Shown one piece after another: positions 1 through 12,900 of a DNA stretch of 64,000 nt. This DNA comes from Zygaena filipendulae (lineage: Eukaryota > Arthropoda > Insecta > Lepidoptera > Zygaenidae): the NCBI GenBank assembly GCA_907165275.2, contig OU015652.1:325001-389000 (forward strand). The letters run 5' to 3'. Below the pieces are notes generated by a model, which ran no database searches, was not told the DNA's origin, and saw only the letters and a list, made by a program, of their open reading frames with translations. The first letter of the stretch is position 1, and each line of letters begins with the position of its first letter. The position numbers and the translations under genes are program-made.

Positions 1-3000
1 ACTTTGTCTCCATAATAGTTCTTCAGCGTCTCCCGGATGGCGGTGATGAAGTTGGCCTGGCCCTCGCGCTTCTTAGCCACCACTTTGATAACCTGACCGA
101 CGCGTAATGAAAAGTTAAATCTCTTGAATTATTCCGATAATTTAATCCACATGAGCTCAAATTGTCGTCGCTGAACTGGATCTTTATTATTTAAAATGTT
201 GTATGATGCGCAGTCTATTTTTATGTCTTCTCAAAACAATCTTTATTCGGTTGCGTAATAAATCGAGTGAACAATTCATGCGAATTACAATTTGTTAAAA
301 AAAGTTGAATACTATGAATTGGTGAGTGGTAATTTTTAAACTGATTTTTTAAAATTAAAAATTGTTTTTTCATCAATTCGGATGTTTATATTTTTTTATA
401 CAATAATATGTTCGGTCATAACTCATTCATACCTATATGTATAGATGGATTTGCAAAATTCTTTTTTTGTTCGAAAGGGGTATTTCGAAATGGTCCCATT
501 TAAATTTCATATAGATCTGATAATGAGTTTCGGAGATAGACAACGGAACTCTTAAAGTCTGTTTATTTATTTTTTTGTTCAAATTTTATTTTTCTTTTAC
601 CCCGGGAACTTTTTCACGCAACTTGCACAAGTAATTAGGTATATAATTATGTATGTATAATTATGTATCAACATGCCTTCCCCGGCTGGCCGTCGCTGAG
701 CAGGTAGTTCCCGAGCAGCGCGGTGCGCGTCTCGGAGTCGGGCAGGCGCCGCTGCAGGTACCCGCTGCGGCCCTTGGGCGCGCCCGGCGGCTGCACCGAC
801 ACCACGCGCGTGCCCTGCCGCACGCCCGCCGCGCTCACGCACATGTTGATTATTCCCTGCAAGGGCGCGTCAAGACGGACCTTTTATTGTCGTTATTTCT
901 TAAAGAAGACACAAATAAATCTCATCTCATTATTGACATTGTAACTCTACCTATACACCACATCTGACTGCTGTTATTATAAATGGTACTGTTTGAAAGA
1001 TAAGACCTATAATTGGCCTTACACTTGAGTATTGAACTGTATTGTAATCTATGTTACGCTGTTGGTTTTAATAAAATAAAAATAAAATAGAATATCCGAG
1101 TTGTTCCCGCGGAAATTCTGATAGAAAAAGTCCAGGAGGGTGACGACGTGTATGCAAAATTGTATACTGATCTGTTTAGTAACTTTAAATTAGATAGTTA
1201 AAACGTAGCAGCGTAACGAACGAACAAATGAACTCACATTTGAATACCTCTACATAGTAAGGAGTCGAAAGACCAACAGCTTTCAGAAAGAATATACGAC
1301 TGCATACAAAAATAGCAGCCGATTACAAGTATCCGCTGATATTATAAAATAGTAATAAAAAATTTAATCAAAGACAGTAAAAGACACTAATGATAATAAT
1401 GAAAAATCTAACATAATGTAAGTCACTAGATCTTAAACTTTTAGAATTCAAACGTAAATAATGAATAGTGTGTGCCGTGCCTCGCAGTTGACGCCGACGT
1501 GCGGCCAGGGCCCGGCGCCCGCGCCGCACAGGAAGGCGGGCCCGCGCGCCAGGCGCCGCGCCAGCCGCGCCAGGTCGTACACCTTGTCGCGGCGCACGCT
1601 CGGCACCAGGTACGGCGGCCCGCCCACCTCCACCAGCTTCGCGTTGCCGCACAGACCTACGTCACGCAACTTACGTTACTGCGGCCCTGTCGGCGGACCA
1701 GCGTTTCATCATGTTCTGCTCCATAGGCATAATTTTTTTCTTCCTTTATGTACTTTCTGTTTTTTTAATTCGTTTACTCTTTAATATTACTCACTTTACC
1801 GTCATAATAAGTAGGTTTTACCACGGGGAAAAGTTGTAGGTGCGTTACTTACATTTGGTATAAGATTAAGATTGATAGAAATAAATAAATTAAAGTAGCT
1901 GGTCTATGTTCCATATCAAAATAGAAATGTAGAAAATATGTAGATACCTACTTTTTGTCTACTTTTTGTGCCGGTACATACAAGGAATTCCTGAACTAGG
2001 TAAATGAAAACGTTAGATACGTTTAAAACAAAATATTATGTTACAATAAAATTTGTGTAGGTATAGGTATGACACCAAAAAGCTATAAAGCTATAAGATA
2101 AATCTTTTATGTAACCATTTAATTATAGCAACGATATAATTAATTAAATGATGCCATCAACTGTTGGTAGATATTTTTTTTAGTAAGTTGATAAATATTT
2201 TTAAGAGCAAAACTATTCAAAGTTATGAGCATTGTGATAAGATAATAATTATGCTGCTATGATTAGGTACTTACCGTGCGTATTTTTATAGCTATACAGG
2301 GTGTCTTTTCTTCCTAAATCAACGGGTTCGATTCCCGGCTGACAAAATTACTTCATAAATCTGAGTACCTAGATATACAGTGTTAGTTTTTATTAAAATC
2401 GGACTCCTTTAATAATTTTTCGCTTGTCTTCGTATTTTCCATTCGAGCCCATTTGAAAAATTCATCAAATAGTAGAAGGTTGCGTCTCTCACCGGGCGCG
2501 ACGAGGTTGTAGGGCGGCTGCGTGAGGTCCGGCGCCTGCTCCGCCGTCACCGTCACGTCGGCGAAGGTGGCCGGCAGGCCGCGGGACAGGACTACGTCAG
2601 AAAGCATTTCTTTTTCAAGTGAAACTTATTACCTCGCCCGCGTACATACAATTAAGTAAGGGTTCGTGAAGTCTAAACGTAATAAGTGAGGTCAGCCAAT
2701 GTTTTGCAATCTATTACTTCGTTTATTTCAAATCGAATCAAATATTCTTTATTGTTACCAAAATAAGTACCTACCTATAAAAAAAAAACAGGGAGAACTA
2801 ACCAAAACAGGTAACAAGGGGCGGCATTATTGTTTAAAAGCAATTTCTTCCAGGCAACCATAACTTAAACAAAGTAAACAAAAAAGTTACTGCTATTGGG
2901 TGGAACGGTGGTACCACCCAGTAGGTACTAAGTTCCTCAATTATTTCTCCTTTCATGACACTCAGGACAAGCGTTAACTTGTGCAAAGGAGAGAACATTG

Positions 3001-3123
3001 ACATCAAAAAAAATACACTGTAATTTAGTATCTATCTCACTCACCATCCACAATCTCTTCCAGCGGTGGCGTGTGGAGGGGCTTCTCCGTGATCGACACT
3101 TCGTTGTAATCTATTGACGCCAT
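1..3123 (-). CDS. C11orf54: C11orf54-type ester hydrolase (DUF1907), 3' end outside window
   Basis: Homologue of human C11orf54, a zinc-containing ester hydrolase of the DUF1907 family. Five coding exons are seen: 3045-3123 (ATG at 3123), 2493-2591, 1481-1656, 677-856 and 1-92 (continues off the window). Phases match at every join. Encoded stretches follow the human protein in order: PPLEEIVDVLSRGL near the start, then ATFADVTV, AKLVEVGGPPYLVPS, VYDLARL, FLCGAGAGP, LLSDGQPGK and KKREGQANFITAIRETL. The C-terminal metal-binding histidines of the family would lie beyond the window. Introns 3 (GAG|GCACGG) and 4 (AAG|GCATGT) appear to use GC instead of GT donors. A splice acceptor directly before the ATG (TTTTCCAG|T) shows an upstream noncoding exon. 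The middle exons are very GC-rich. Family assignment is from remembered homology and is strong; exact splice sites are inferred. Confidence 0.88.
1262..1380 (-). repeat. LINE 3' UTR relic in an intron
   Basis: The stretch around 1268-1330 (AAGACCAACAGCTTTC, then ATACAAAAATAGCAGC and TCCGCTGAT) matches the 3' UTR of the truncated LINE at 31021-32677 almost word for word. It is therefore a short 5'-truncated copy of the same family, lying in intron 3-4 of the C11orf54 homologue. Confidence 0.6.
2310..2345 (+). repeat. tRNA-derived fragment (B box)
   Basis: GGGTTCGATTCCCGG is a perfect Pol III B-box with the flanking T-stem, but no acceptor or anticodon stem is present. It is probably a SINE or tRNA remnant within an intron of the C11orf54 homologue. 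Confidence 0.35.
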
Positions 3124-3370
3124 ACTGGAAAACATTAATTACATCTAAGTATAGGTACAGTTAAACTATAAAGAAGTCTAATATCTATTACTAACTCTGT
3201 CTTATGCGGTGGTCTAGGACTAGAACTGAGAAGAATGTCGATAAATATTCGGCGTGTTTTTTATTATTAGGTATAATTCATTTAATTCGACCATCGACAT
3301 GGATCAATTCTGTTAGTAACATCATTTCTTATAAACTATTGTTAGTAATACAAATTAATAATGAATTATA

Positions 3371-3690
3371 GGTACATCTAGACATCGGTTTGTTTGTCAG
3401 TGCATGAACCATATAACAATGGTTCATGTACAGATAATCAAACCTATTTGCGAATACATTCAGGATGGTGTTGGGGCTGGCCCGGAGCCTGCGCGCCAGG
3501 GACGTGCACCGTTTACACATGGTCGTGTAAAACAGTCGACACGCGACTCGGCAAACATCCCCGACGCGCTGCAGTGCCGAGGCAGCCCCATCAGCACCCT
3601 GAATGCATTATTAAACTGGACACGAAGGGCGCCGTACTGCTTCTGCGTATACTTCACCCACAGACCGCACGTGTAGAAAGACGTACAAAA
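3371..3690 (-). pseudogene. LINE ORF2 relic (C-terminal part, frameshifted)
   Basis: Minus-strand frames read a typical C-terminal LINE reverse-transcriptase tail: QYGALRVQFNNAFRVLMGLP followed by HCSASGMFAESRVDCF, then after a frame change CKRCTSLARRLRASPNTIL and FDYLYMNHCY. These resemble the conserved region behind the RT domain of insect non-LTR elements. The frame break and short length mark it as dead. It lies upstream of the C11orf54 coding start, inside its presumed first intron. Confidence 0.65.
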
Positions 3691-4406
3691 TGCTCTAAAA
3701 AGAGTAATTTTAAGTTATGTCTTACCTTTGACGTAGAACAAATATAGGGGGTCGAAAATGGCCTGAATTGCTTCGAGAAAAGGATAGTACGGCCGTGCCG
3801 CTTTTGTTGCTCGACTTGGCGGGGGCACTGCCGTGCCCCCAGATAAAAGTGTACTAGTTCGCCTCAAAATTCAATAAAATTATGCGTAAACAAACTTGCA
3901 CCATAAAATTTGTGCCCAATTATTTACCTCGCGGTGGCGTTGCCTCCGGCTTCGGTCAAGGTTGCGCAGGCGCCGCCTGCTAGCACATCGCACGCAAGCA
4001 ACCACAAATCACAACAGCGTCAACCGACTCATCAAATAACATAATATGAAACTATACCTAAACTATCGATACCTACTAACTGTACTTTTAAATTTCAATT
4101 TCAGTCACTAGGTTAAATGCCAATGACCCTTTACAGCTGATAGGTGACTCGGAACCGGTTTCACATTATTATGTAGGTATACTTTTTGTGGGCAATTTAG
4201 GTGCTTAAGTTTCATTAAAACCCTGATTTGTATTTAATAGTTAAAGAAGGTAGCTAGGTAATTACTTACGTGCTACAAACCGGATAACTTTTCGTTTAGT
4301 CCACAGCAGCAGCGACAGCTAGTACTTTATCGTAATTATCGTGTGTAAGTGGTTAGTGGACGTGTGCGAGGCGCGCTCATCCCGCGCGGGCTGCTCGAGT
4401 ACTCAC

Positions 4407-4470
4407 CCATTCGCTCCGCGAGGCGCCGCGCGACACTCGGGAGTGTTATCGCGACACGGATTGCGCTGTT
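4407..4470 (-). promoter_or_regulatory. Probable 5' noncoding exon and CpG-rich promoter of the C11orf54 homologue
   Basis: A short GC- and CpG-rich island (about 4350-4470) stands out in AT-rich DNA upstream of the C11orf54 homologue. On the minus strand it contains a strong donor, ATGG|GTGAGT, with the last exon base at 4407. Joined to the acceptor before the coding ATG at 3123 it would give a 5' leader with a short out-of-frame upstream ATG at 4410. Position, strand and donor quality support a first exon; the transcription start cannot be seen. Confidence 0.4.
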
Positions 4471-5266
4471 GTTTAGATAAATAACACTTTGTTTTGACAA
4501 AATTTTTCTTAATACGAGTAGGTAGGTATAGTTACTTTTTTTTCAATCAAGATGAAAGTCAAGGTCGTTAGACTGGCCTTGACACTGAAGTTAAAATTAT
4601 ACCTACCTACATTTTTGATCAAACATATAAATTATAAATACATAGTTATGAAGGCGAAAGAGATTTGTACGTGGCGTAAGGGTTTATTTCGCTAGTGGAG
4701 TCAGCCTCTGTGAGAGGTGCAATTTTTGAGACACCTTGGTCACGAGTCACGACCAAGGTTTGTGGTAATAAACACTTGATGAGTAAGTACGCTACGCTCT
4801 CAAGTCATTGTCATGAAGTACTTCAGAGCGGCGGTGTAAAGTCAAGTCTCCTCTTCATCGTCCAGTGCAATGATAAGAGTAGTCAGAATATCTTGAGCAT
4901 GTATTTAGTTGAAGTAGCGTAGGCTTCAGTATCGCTGAATGCTTGTAGGTAATGCTCGTAAAGGTACCAAGCAATTTCATTGCTTCACAATCAACTTATA
5001 GGTAACTGTGGTCTCCTTTAGGAACTAGTAAAAAAATTTAAGAAAGTTAGAATCAGTAACTTGATTAAAAGAAAGTTTTGTCAAAAATTGCAAAATGCAG
5101 AAGTTCTTTTAAATTTGTTACGATTAACGATATAAAGAAACATAAAGGAGCCCCCTGGCGTATTTATCCGTAATTCACCACCAAACATCAGGAAATTGAC
5201 GATAAAATAACAACAAGCAGTTAGAAAACATCATAATATATTTTATTGCTATCGTCAACTTATACC

Positions 5267-5602
5267 TTAAATCATCTTACAGTTCACTTTAATCGCGTAG
5301 CGCATAAGCTCGGTAGCAGGCGGGTGGAAAATAAAAATGAACGTATGTTCAGACATACCACTTTGTCCCAATATAATCGATTTCGATGGAACAATTTGCA
5401 CTCTGTCAACTATGGGTAATTTGTGATGTCGTATTAATGAAAACAATTGAAAATCTGTAGTTTTAATGTTAGAGTTTATAAATTTCGTTTCACCAAAAAC
5501 TCGATTATCGGGACAAGATGCCACTAGACATTCAAAACTATCAATATTCCACTTTGTCCCACCAGTCGATAACTTGTTGTCAGTCGGACTGAGTGGAATC
5601 AT
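5267..5602 (-). other. Unassigned open frame between C11orf54 and Vps13D
   Basis: A 111-codon minus-strand frame in otherwise noncoding AT-rich spacer. Its composition looks protein-like, and its C-terminal half (VQIVPSKSIILGQSG, then FIFIFHPPATELMRYAIKVN) has the spacing of an ASH/MSP-type immunoglobulin-like fold seen in ciliary proteins. An acceptor-like CCACTCAG near 5575 and a donor-like ACT|GTAAGA near 5280 bracket it, so it could be one exon of a larger or dead gene. I do not recognise the gene and no partner exons were found nearby. It could equally be a chance frame. Confidence 0.25.
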
Positions 5603-6937
5603 TCAAATGTATGAGAGATTATTAAGAAGCATAATAAATTAAATATTTAACTAATATAAGAAACATAATAAATTTAATTGAAATTTGAACCTTGCATAAC
5701 ATTTTTTACAAACTTTTTTGGCCTTAAATATTAGATAAAGTTGAAATATTTATTTATTATATATCGCGATACAACAGATAAGTAGAAAAGATGATAATAC
5801 ATTCATTATTTATTATAGTCTTCATCACAATTATACTACATTCGAATACACAACCAAGTAATAACGTTCGTTCGTTGAATGTACACAAACAATTTTACAA
5901 TTTATCTGAACATCACTAGCTGCTGTGATAATTAGGTATTTATGAAGTTATTGTTAAAAAGAAATATTTAAACAATTAGGAAAATAAATTTAAAACGCCG
6001 CAAATATTGTAAATTATAGTAAAAAGATGCAAGATTTAATCTCGGGAAGGTATTGATAGCCCTTTTCGATTAGAACCTACAATTTATACGTACACGTCGT
6101 GGCAGTATCGGGCACTAGCGACACATCGCTAACATCTAATATGATTTAGAGTAATAATAAAATATTCAGTCTAAGTACTCAAAGATTAACATCCCGCAAA
6201 CACACTTCGAATGCACACGGTCGCAACTGTGTACTAGAAATAGTACTATCACAGACTAAGAAAATCAAATAAATTACTATTACTATCTTAGCGTAGTACC
6301 AGTACGAACTAAACCCTATTCCTTCAATTTTATTTTTAAAAACTTAAACATACATACATTGACATATAAATAAATTATTTTCATTGAATGAAGGTAACTA
6401 CAGTACTCGTATTTGTACCTATTAAGCTATTGCAGGTACGGTCGGCTGCAGAAATATGTATGTACACTTTTGACAGTCATAGAACCTTATTGCAATAGTA
6501 ATAGAGTTCAAATACTGTCCGGAATGCATACATATTGGTGCTGGGGACTGTACCTACGATGCGAGTCATCATGGCCACAACCCTGAGCCACAGCCCACAA
6601 CCTAAGTAAGAAATCGTATAATTAGTTTTAGTTAATGGTGTAAACAAATATTTTTTTTTTGCCAGTACAAGGTGGAAATGCGTGAAGTATACACCTACTC
6701 TTACTACCATACTTATTCAAGGTGTCCCATTTTTAGGTTAGGACAAAACCCAGCACCCACCGTCTAATTCAATTGTACTCACAAAACTTCCAATCGAAAC
6801 CAACAATATGAAGAAGAGAGCAGGAGTTTAAAAGAAGTTATTTAAAACCAGACATCGGTTGTCGCTCGTTATCTTTTCTATAGGGATTTTCCTGTAAATT
6901 CTTTTTCTTTGAATGGTAGACCTTTGTGTTTATCACA

Positions 6938-7012
6938 CAAATCCACCGGGAATCGAACCTTTGATTAGCGGATGGGCCTGCGCCTGATGATCTACTGCGC
7001 CAATCCGGTTTC
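6938..7012 (-). repeat. tRNA-derived SINE head
   Basis: On the minus strand this has an A box (TGGCGCAGTAG) and a B box (GGTTCGATTCC) at tRNA spacing, but the stems pair imperfectly and no clean anticodon arm forms. It fits a tRNA-derived SINE head better than a functional tRNA. Confidence 0.5.
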
Positions 7013-7461
7013 AGATGAAATTTTATTACTGGCATCAAAATATCCTAATGTTTATCATCTACTTTTTTATAAAGTTACATGAAAATATAAAATTTAAATG
7101 TATCACAAAACCGCCACAATTTTTATTATGTGGAAGTTAATGTTCCGTTTGCTACTCTTTGGGTTATATTACATCCAGAGATAGGTTTGTGATCTTATCT
7201 CTACTATGATTTATGATATACAGTATTAAGAGGAATACTTGATACAATGTGCTGTTTTGTGATAGAGTGTATTTGTACGAGTTTAATACTTTATAGTAAT
7301 GTAAGTATACAGAATAACAACAGTTTGGATATTATTTAGTTGTAAAATTACGCCTCATGTATATATTGCTTAAAGCAAAATTTAGAATAGCATTGAAATA
7401 ACGAGACATCTCACTGGCCAGGAGCGGGTGAGCTGTGACGTGCGGGGTGGCCCGTGGCGCT

Positions 7462-9910
7462 CTAGGCGTCCGCGTGCGGCTGCAGCGTGTGCAGCGCCTC
7501 GTGGTGCAGGCGGCGCGCGTAGGCGGCGTGGCGCGCCACCCACGCGGCCAGCTCGGCGCTGTCGCACTGCACGCGCGGCCGCCGCACGCCCTCCGCCGCC
7601 GCGCCGCGCACGCCCAGCTCCACGAAGTGCGCGCCGCCCGCGCTCACCGCCGCGCACGACACCAGGTTGCCGAGCTGCGTCTCCATCACCACCTGCGGCT
7701 GCGCGGCCGCGTGCTTGCACGTGAAGATGCGCAGCGTGCGCGTCGACAGCAGCGCGCGGATGTCGTGCGGCGAGTCGCGCACGATGCGGTACGCGAGGAA
7801 CCCCTCCGAGTAGTCGGCGCCGTTGAGCGCGTACAGCAGCGCGGCGCCCGCCGCCTGCGCGCCGCAGTAGCGCGGCAGCAGCCCGCCGGGCCCGGCCGCG
7901 CAGCGCGGGGGCCGCCGCCGCTCGGGCGCCCAGCGGTCGGGCCGCCGGCTCGTGTCGCGCAGCGCGGACGCCGTCTCGGCCGCCAGGTCGAGCACGCCGA
8001 TCACGGGCTTGGTGACGGTGCCGACGAGCCCCTTGCCCACGCCCGCCAGGAAGCCGGGCAGCCCCTCCTGCGTGGCGCCCTCGTAGCTGTGCTTCACCAG
8101 CGACGTGACGCCGCCCAGCAGGCCGAGCCCGAGCCCGCGCAGGCCGGCCGCCAGGTGCGCGCCCGCCGCCGCGCTGCGGATGCGCCGCCGCGTCTCCTCG
8201 TGCGCCTCGTCGCTCACCACGCGCTCCAGCCCGTCGCCCAGCGACTCTGCGCACGGAGCCGCCCTCGTCAGTCGACACGCGCCGCCCGAGCCGCCCGAGC
8301 CGCCCGAGCCGCGCCCCCGGCCCGCGCCTTACCTGTCACCTTGGCGGCGGAGTTGGAGATGCCGTGCGTGACGTTCTTGAGCAGCGCGCCCACGTTCCCC
8401 TCGAGGATGAGGCCGGACACGCCCTCGCTGACGTCCGCCACGAAGCCGAGCGGGTTGCCCAGGAAGTCCACGGAGCCGAGGATCTTGGCCGCCTGCCACT
8501 TGAGCTCCTGCACACAGGTTAGCGAGGTGGGTGGGCGGGGCCGCAGCCGACGGGCTCGGTCGGCGCGGGGGGCACTGGGCAGTGGGCACGTACGTCCTTG
8601 AAGTGCTTGAGCATGCTCCGGGCGAGGTGCGCGCCGGTGTCGAAGTGGTGCGCGCGCACGAACGGCTCCAGCTCCACGGCCGCGTCCTCGAAGCGGATCA
8701 GCGTGAGCCCCAGCCGCCGCTTGAGCGCGCCCAGCGAGCCCTCCAGCTTGTTCGCCGTGTACATCGACAGCCGGATCTGATGCAGACACCGGTACACAAT
8801 GACGATCAGTTTTACGTATTGGTCAACTTATAAGTAGTAGTCGAATTTTACTTTTACTTTACAATTTAACGTGCGTGTGTGTATGCGTGTATGTATGCGG
8901 CCCCCGCGCACCTGGCTGGGTATGATCTTGATGAGCGCGAAGTAGTATCTGGTGGCGTGCAGCGCGGTGAGGTCGTCCAGCATGCGGCGCGTCTCGTACT
9001 CCGCCTCGTCGGGCTGCTCGTGCGCCTCGGGCTCGCGCGGCGCCGCCCACGCCCACACCTTCAGGATCAGCCTGCCGGCGCACGGGCACGCGTCACACAC
9101 CACTCCACTCGACTCTACATCACTCCACTCCCCACTATCACAGCTTTTTTTCTCAACGTTAATATTTTATTTATTTTATTTTATTTACTTTGGAAAACTT
9201 ACTTCAATAAGTACTGGTATCATAGATTACTTCAGTAAAATAATCATAAAAATAATCATTTTTTGAATATGACTGTACACACGCAAATCAAGCCAATAAC
9301 CGTAGAAAAAAATATTCGTCACTAAAAGGTGGTCATTTTTTAAAAGAAGTGAGAGGTAAGCGGAACCTAAACATGGTGTAAACTAAAAACTGTGTCCTTC
9401 AACAGGGCAGCAGAAGGCGTCACCTCTCCTCGAGCCTGACGGCGATGGGGCGCAGCGCGATGACGAGGTGCCGGAAGAAGTACGCGTTGTACCGCGAGGA
9501 GGGCGCGTGCAGCAGCTCGGCCGCCGCGTGCAGCGCCGGCAGCTCGCCCGCGCCGCCCGCGCCCGCGCCCACGCAGTGCAGCAGCACCGGGCTCGGCGTG
9601 CCCAGCAGCTGCGCGACCACAGGGGCGTTAGCGGCTGTCGGCGGCGAGCGAGCGAGGCCAGGCGTGATGTCAGGGCGAGCACCTGGTTGTCCCACTGCAT
9701 GTCGCGCACCACCAGCTCGAGGTGCGCGGCGCGCGGGCCCACCGCCAGCTGCAGCCGCGGCGCCTCCAGCAGCGCGTGCACCAGCTCCTCGGCGGGCGCG
9801 CGCGACACCAGTGACACCGACAGCGCCGCCAGCGACACGAGCAGGCCCCACTCGCGCCGCGCGGCGCCGCCCCCGGCCGCCTCCGACGCGCCCTCCGCCC
9901 AGCCCGCCTC
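7462..9910 (-). other. Vps13D: Vps13D exons 58-63: ATG2-C-like region and C-terminal PH-like end
   Basis: Exons 9683-9910, 9424-9608, 8912-9071, 8594-8776, 8333-8507 and 7462-8246 (residues about 3783-4353). The helical ATG2_C-like part is the best conserved: [54 protein letters not shown], followed by GPGGLLPRY. The last about 130 residues form the PH-like end and finish at [10 protein letters not shown]. This C-terminal module binds membranes of mitochondria and lipid droplets in VPS13 proteins. Confidence 0.9.
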
Positions 9911-12900
9911 CTGCAACACGGCCGCCCGGGCGATGAGGACACCCGAAGCGATCGAAGATACGCAACGCTTTTCCCGCCGCGTCGGCCACTGACCGGCTCC
10001 TTGTGGTCGCGTATGCGCACGAGCCGCGTGGGCCCGTCGGCCGTGAGCGCCACGTCCAGCCGCCCGGAGCCGGGCCGCAGCGTGTGCCACGCGACCGCCT
10101 GCTCGGCCGGCACGCCGCCCGCGCCGGCATGCCGCGACGTCTCCTGCAGCGCCAGCACCACGCGGCCGCCTGCACATCACCAGCACTGAACGTGAGGACT
10201 CAGCCCGAGCCCCGCCTCCCCCGCCGCGCGCCGCCGGGCCGCATACGTACCGGGCGCGAGCGCCATGAGCCCGCCGTCGGGCTGCACGCACAGGTTGGCG
10301 TGCGCGCAGGCCATGCGCCCGGGCGGCAGCACGCGCCACGCCTGCGTGCTGGCGCGCCGCCCGTCCGCGCGCCGCAGCACCAGCGCCGCCGGCCGCCCGG
10401 GCCGCGGGGCGGGGCCCTCGATGTCCAGCACCTGCGCACGCACACACACACGTCACACGTCACACGCTAGTCGCTACTCGACGTTTGATCTATAATCTAT
10501 TCCGAGACACGCATCCTACGCATCAGGTCAGGAGTTGAGGCATTCGATGCGCTCGACGCGTATCTTAGAACTGGTTATGAGTGTATCGATCCACGAACCA
10601 TAGCATGCGGCGAGAGCGCCGCATCCTCAGCCGGATGAGCGTCGGTGGGCTGGGGCGGCGAGCTGCCCTCGTGGATCAGCTGGTCGTTGGGGCCGCGCCG
10701 CCACAGCTGCGACCTGCGGAGCGAGAGTCGGGCTCAGAGCGACTTCCGCGGGAGGCTAGTCGCGTCACGTGGTCGCGAGGTGGGCGCGCACTCACCGGTC
10801 GCCGTATCTCTTCCGGCCGAGCACGACGCGCGTCGAGCCGAGCGGCACCTCGAGCACGAGCGCGCCCTCGTCCGCGCCGGCCCCCGTGGGGGTCGCCTGC
10901 TCGTCGCCCTCGGGGCCGGCCGCCCCGGCGGCGGGGGCGGCGGCGGGCGCGGGGGCGGTCGCCGTGAACACGACGTAGATGAAGTTCTGGTAGAGCAGGG
11001 TGTGCACGGTGTCCAGCGCGTCGAGCGGCAGCGCGGTCCGGGGCCCGCCGGGCGCGCGCAGCGCCAGCGCCGCCGCCCCCTCGGGCTCGGGCAGCGCCCA
11101 CTGCACGCCGGCGTGCGCGCCCACCACGCACTCCTCGCTGCAGCCGAGCTGGTGGAACATGATGGCCACCGGCGAGCGGTTGTCGATGCGCAGCGGCGGC
11201 GGCGCGCACTCGGCGTCCGTCAGCACCACGAACAGCGTGGCGCCCTGCGCCGCCACCTCGACGCGCACCAGCCGGTAGCCGCCACCGGGCTCGCGGCACG
11301 CCGCGTGCAGCGAGCGCGCCGCCTCCACGCGGAACCCGCCCGACCACGCGGTCAGCGCGGCCGGCGCCGCCTCGCCCGCGCCCGCGCCCGCGCCCTCCCC
11401 CGGCGCCAGCACGCGCACGCACAGCAGCCGCTCGCGGTCCCAGCGCGGCCAGTGCCACGGCAGGTAGCAGCCCGCCACCGCCGACACGTGCGTCGCCAGC
11501 GCGCCCGGGTCGTTCTGGGCGAGCGAATAACGTTCCGAAACTATTTTTAATCTGTCCGACGAAGTTAAATAGAAATCGGTTATCAAAAAAATTCATACGA
11601 GGGTGGTGGCGGTGCACTTCTGCGCGAACTGCAGATGGTAGGAGGTGTTGTTGTGGAGCTGGTAGCGCGGCGTGAAGGTGACGATGTTGGTGTGCCGGTA
11701 GCGGCCGCGGCCCGCGCGCACCGACACGCCCAGCGCGTACACGCGGTCCGCGCCCGCGCCGCCGCCCCCGCCGCCGCCGCCCGCGCCGCGCACCTCCAGC
11801 TTCTTCACCGCCACGCCCGGCCCCAGGCCGAAGGGGGAACACCACTGCGGACAGAATGCGACATATCCGATAAACGCCCCGCCATATGTCTTAATAGGCT
11901 AATAATTAGATTGTGTTTCGAAATTACGCACGTCGGGTCGTGGTTTCGTTGGAAAAGAATAATTAGCTGCTATTCAAAAGTTTGAATTCAAAAGTGTTTT
12001 TATCTAGACAGCTGTTGGTCTTCCTTAAAATAAATAAATAAATAAAATAAGAATTTTTTATTTATTTTATTATTTTTTTTTTTTACTACTAAATAAGGCT
12101 ACGTTTCGAAACAAAACAGCGTGAATATGTAGCCGTGTGCCGTGGGGCGTGGGGAGTGGGGCGTGGGGCGTACCTCGGGCTCGCCGGGCGGGCGCGCGCC
12201 GCGGCCGACGCGCGCGCACAGCGTGGGCCCGCCGTCGGCCTCGGCGAAGGAGAACAGCAGCGGCGCCACCATGCGCGCCACCTCGTGCTCCTCGAACTGG
12301 CCCGCCGCCTCGAGCGCGCCGCCCTCCGCGCGGAACACCAGCGGCAGCCCCGTGCGGTTCACCAGCCAGTACGCCGCCGATATCGACACCTGCCGCAACA
12401 ACCCAGTTTATTACACACCCAAACTATTAAGGAACAGTAATATCTTAAAACTTCCCATTACGTCCACTAATTATTATAATACACCACAACAACGACACGC
12501 GAGACTCGACTTTGAGCACGGGAGGTGAACTCGCCTTGATGCCGTCGGTCTTGTCGACGACGACCCGCGCGTTGAGGTGCAGGCGGCGGCCGCGCCCGTC
12601 CCGCAGCTTGAGGCGCGCGCTGAACGAGCCGCTCGCGCCGCCCGCCCCGCCCCCGCCGCCGCCGCCCCCGCCCCCGCCCGCGCCGCCGCCGCCCACGCTC
12701 AGCGGCGACGACCACGCGAACCCCTCCAGCTTCACGCTCAACTCCACGCCCTCTTCCACGTTCACCTGCGAACGGCCAAACGCCCATTAGTGAATGGAAA
12801 TTTAAATAGTTTGTCAGCAAATGCACAAGGAAGCGACGTCCGCTCGGACGGCCATGGAATTTAGCAGCACAGTGCCCGTACTATTTTGCGCACAGACCAC

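Larger units (their letters stand above)
4471..7461. other. Intergenic spacer between the C11orf54 homologue and the Vps13D 3' end
   Basis: AT-rich spacer. Apart from the unassigned frame at 5267-5602 and a tRNA-like SINE at 6938-7012, I see no gene. The part next to 7462 should hold the Vps13D 3' UTR; minus-strand AATAAA hexamers occur near 7122-7127 and 7022-7027 and are candidate poly(A) signals. Confidence 0.5.

Noticed and set aside
6938..7012. Functional tRNA gene
   Set aside because: A and B boxes are present, but the acceptor and anticodon stems do not pair properly. It is a SINE head.
7435..8601. 388-codon plus-strand open frame opposite the Vps13D 3' exons
   Set aside because: It is an antisense shadow of GC-rich exons, full of Arg, Ala and Gln, crosses real introns, and has no recognisable domain. 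The minus frame has clear VPS13D homology.
10645..11845. Long open frames of 301 and 389 codons on both strands around Vps13D exon 54
   Set aside because: Alternative frames of a 719-nt GC-rich exon with few stop codons. Only the frame reading [18 protein letters not shown] has homology.
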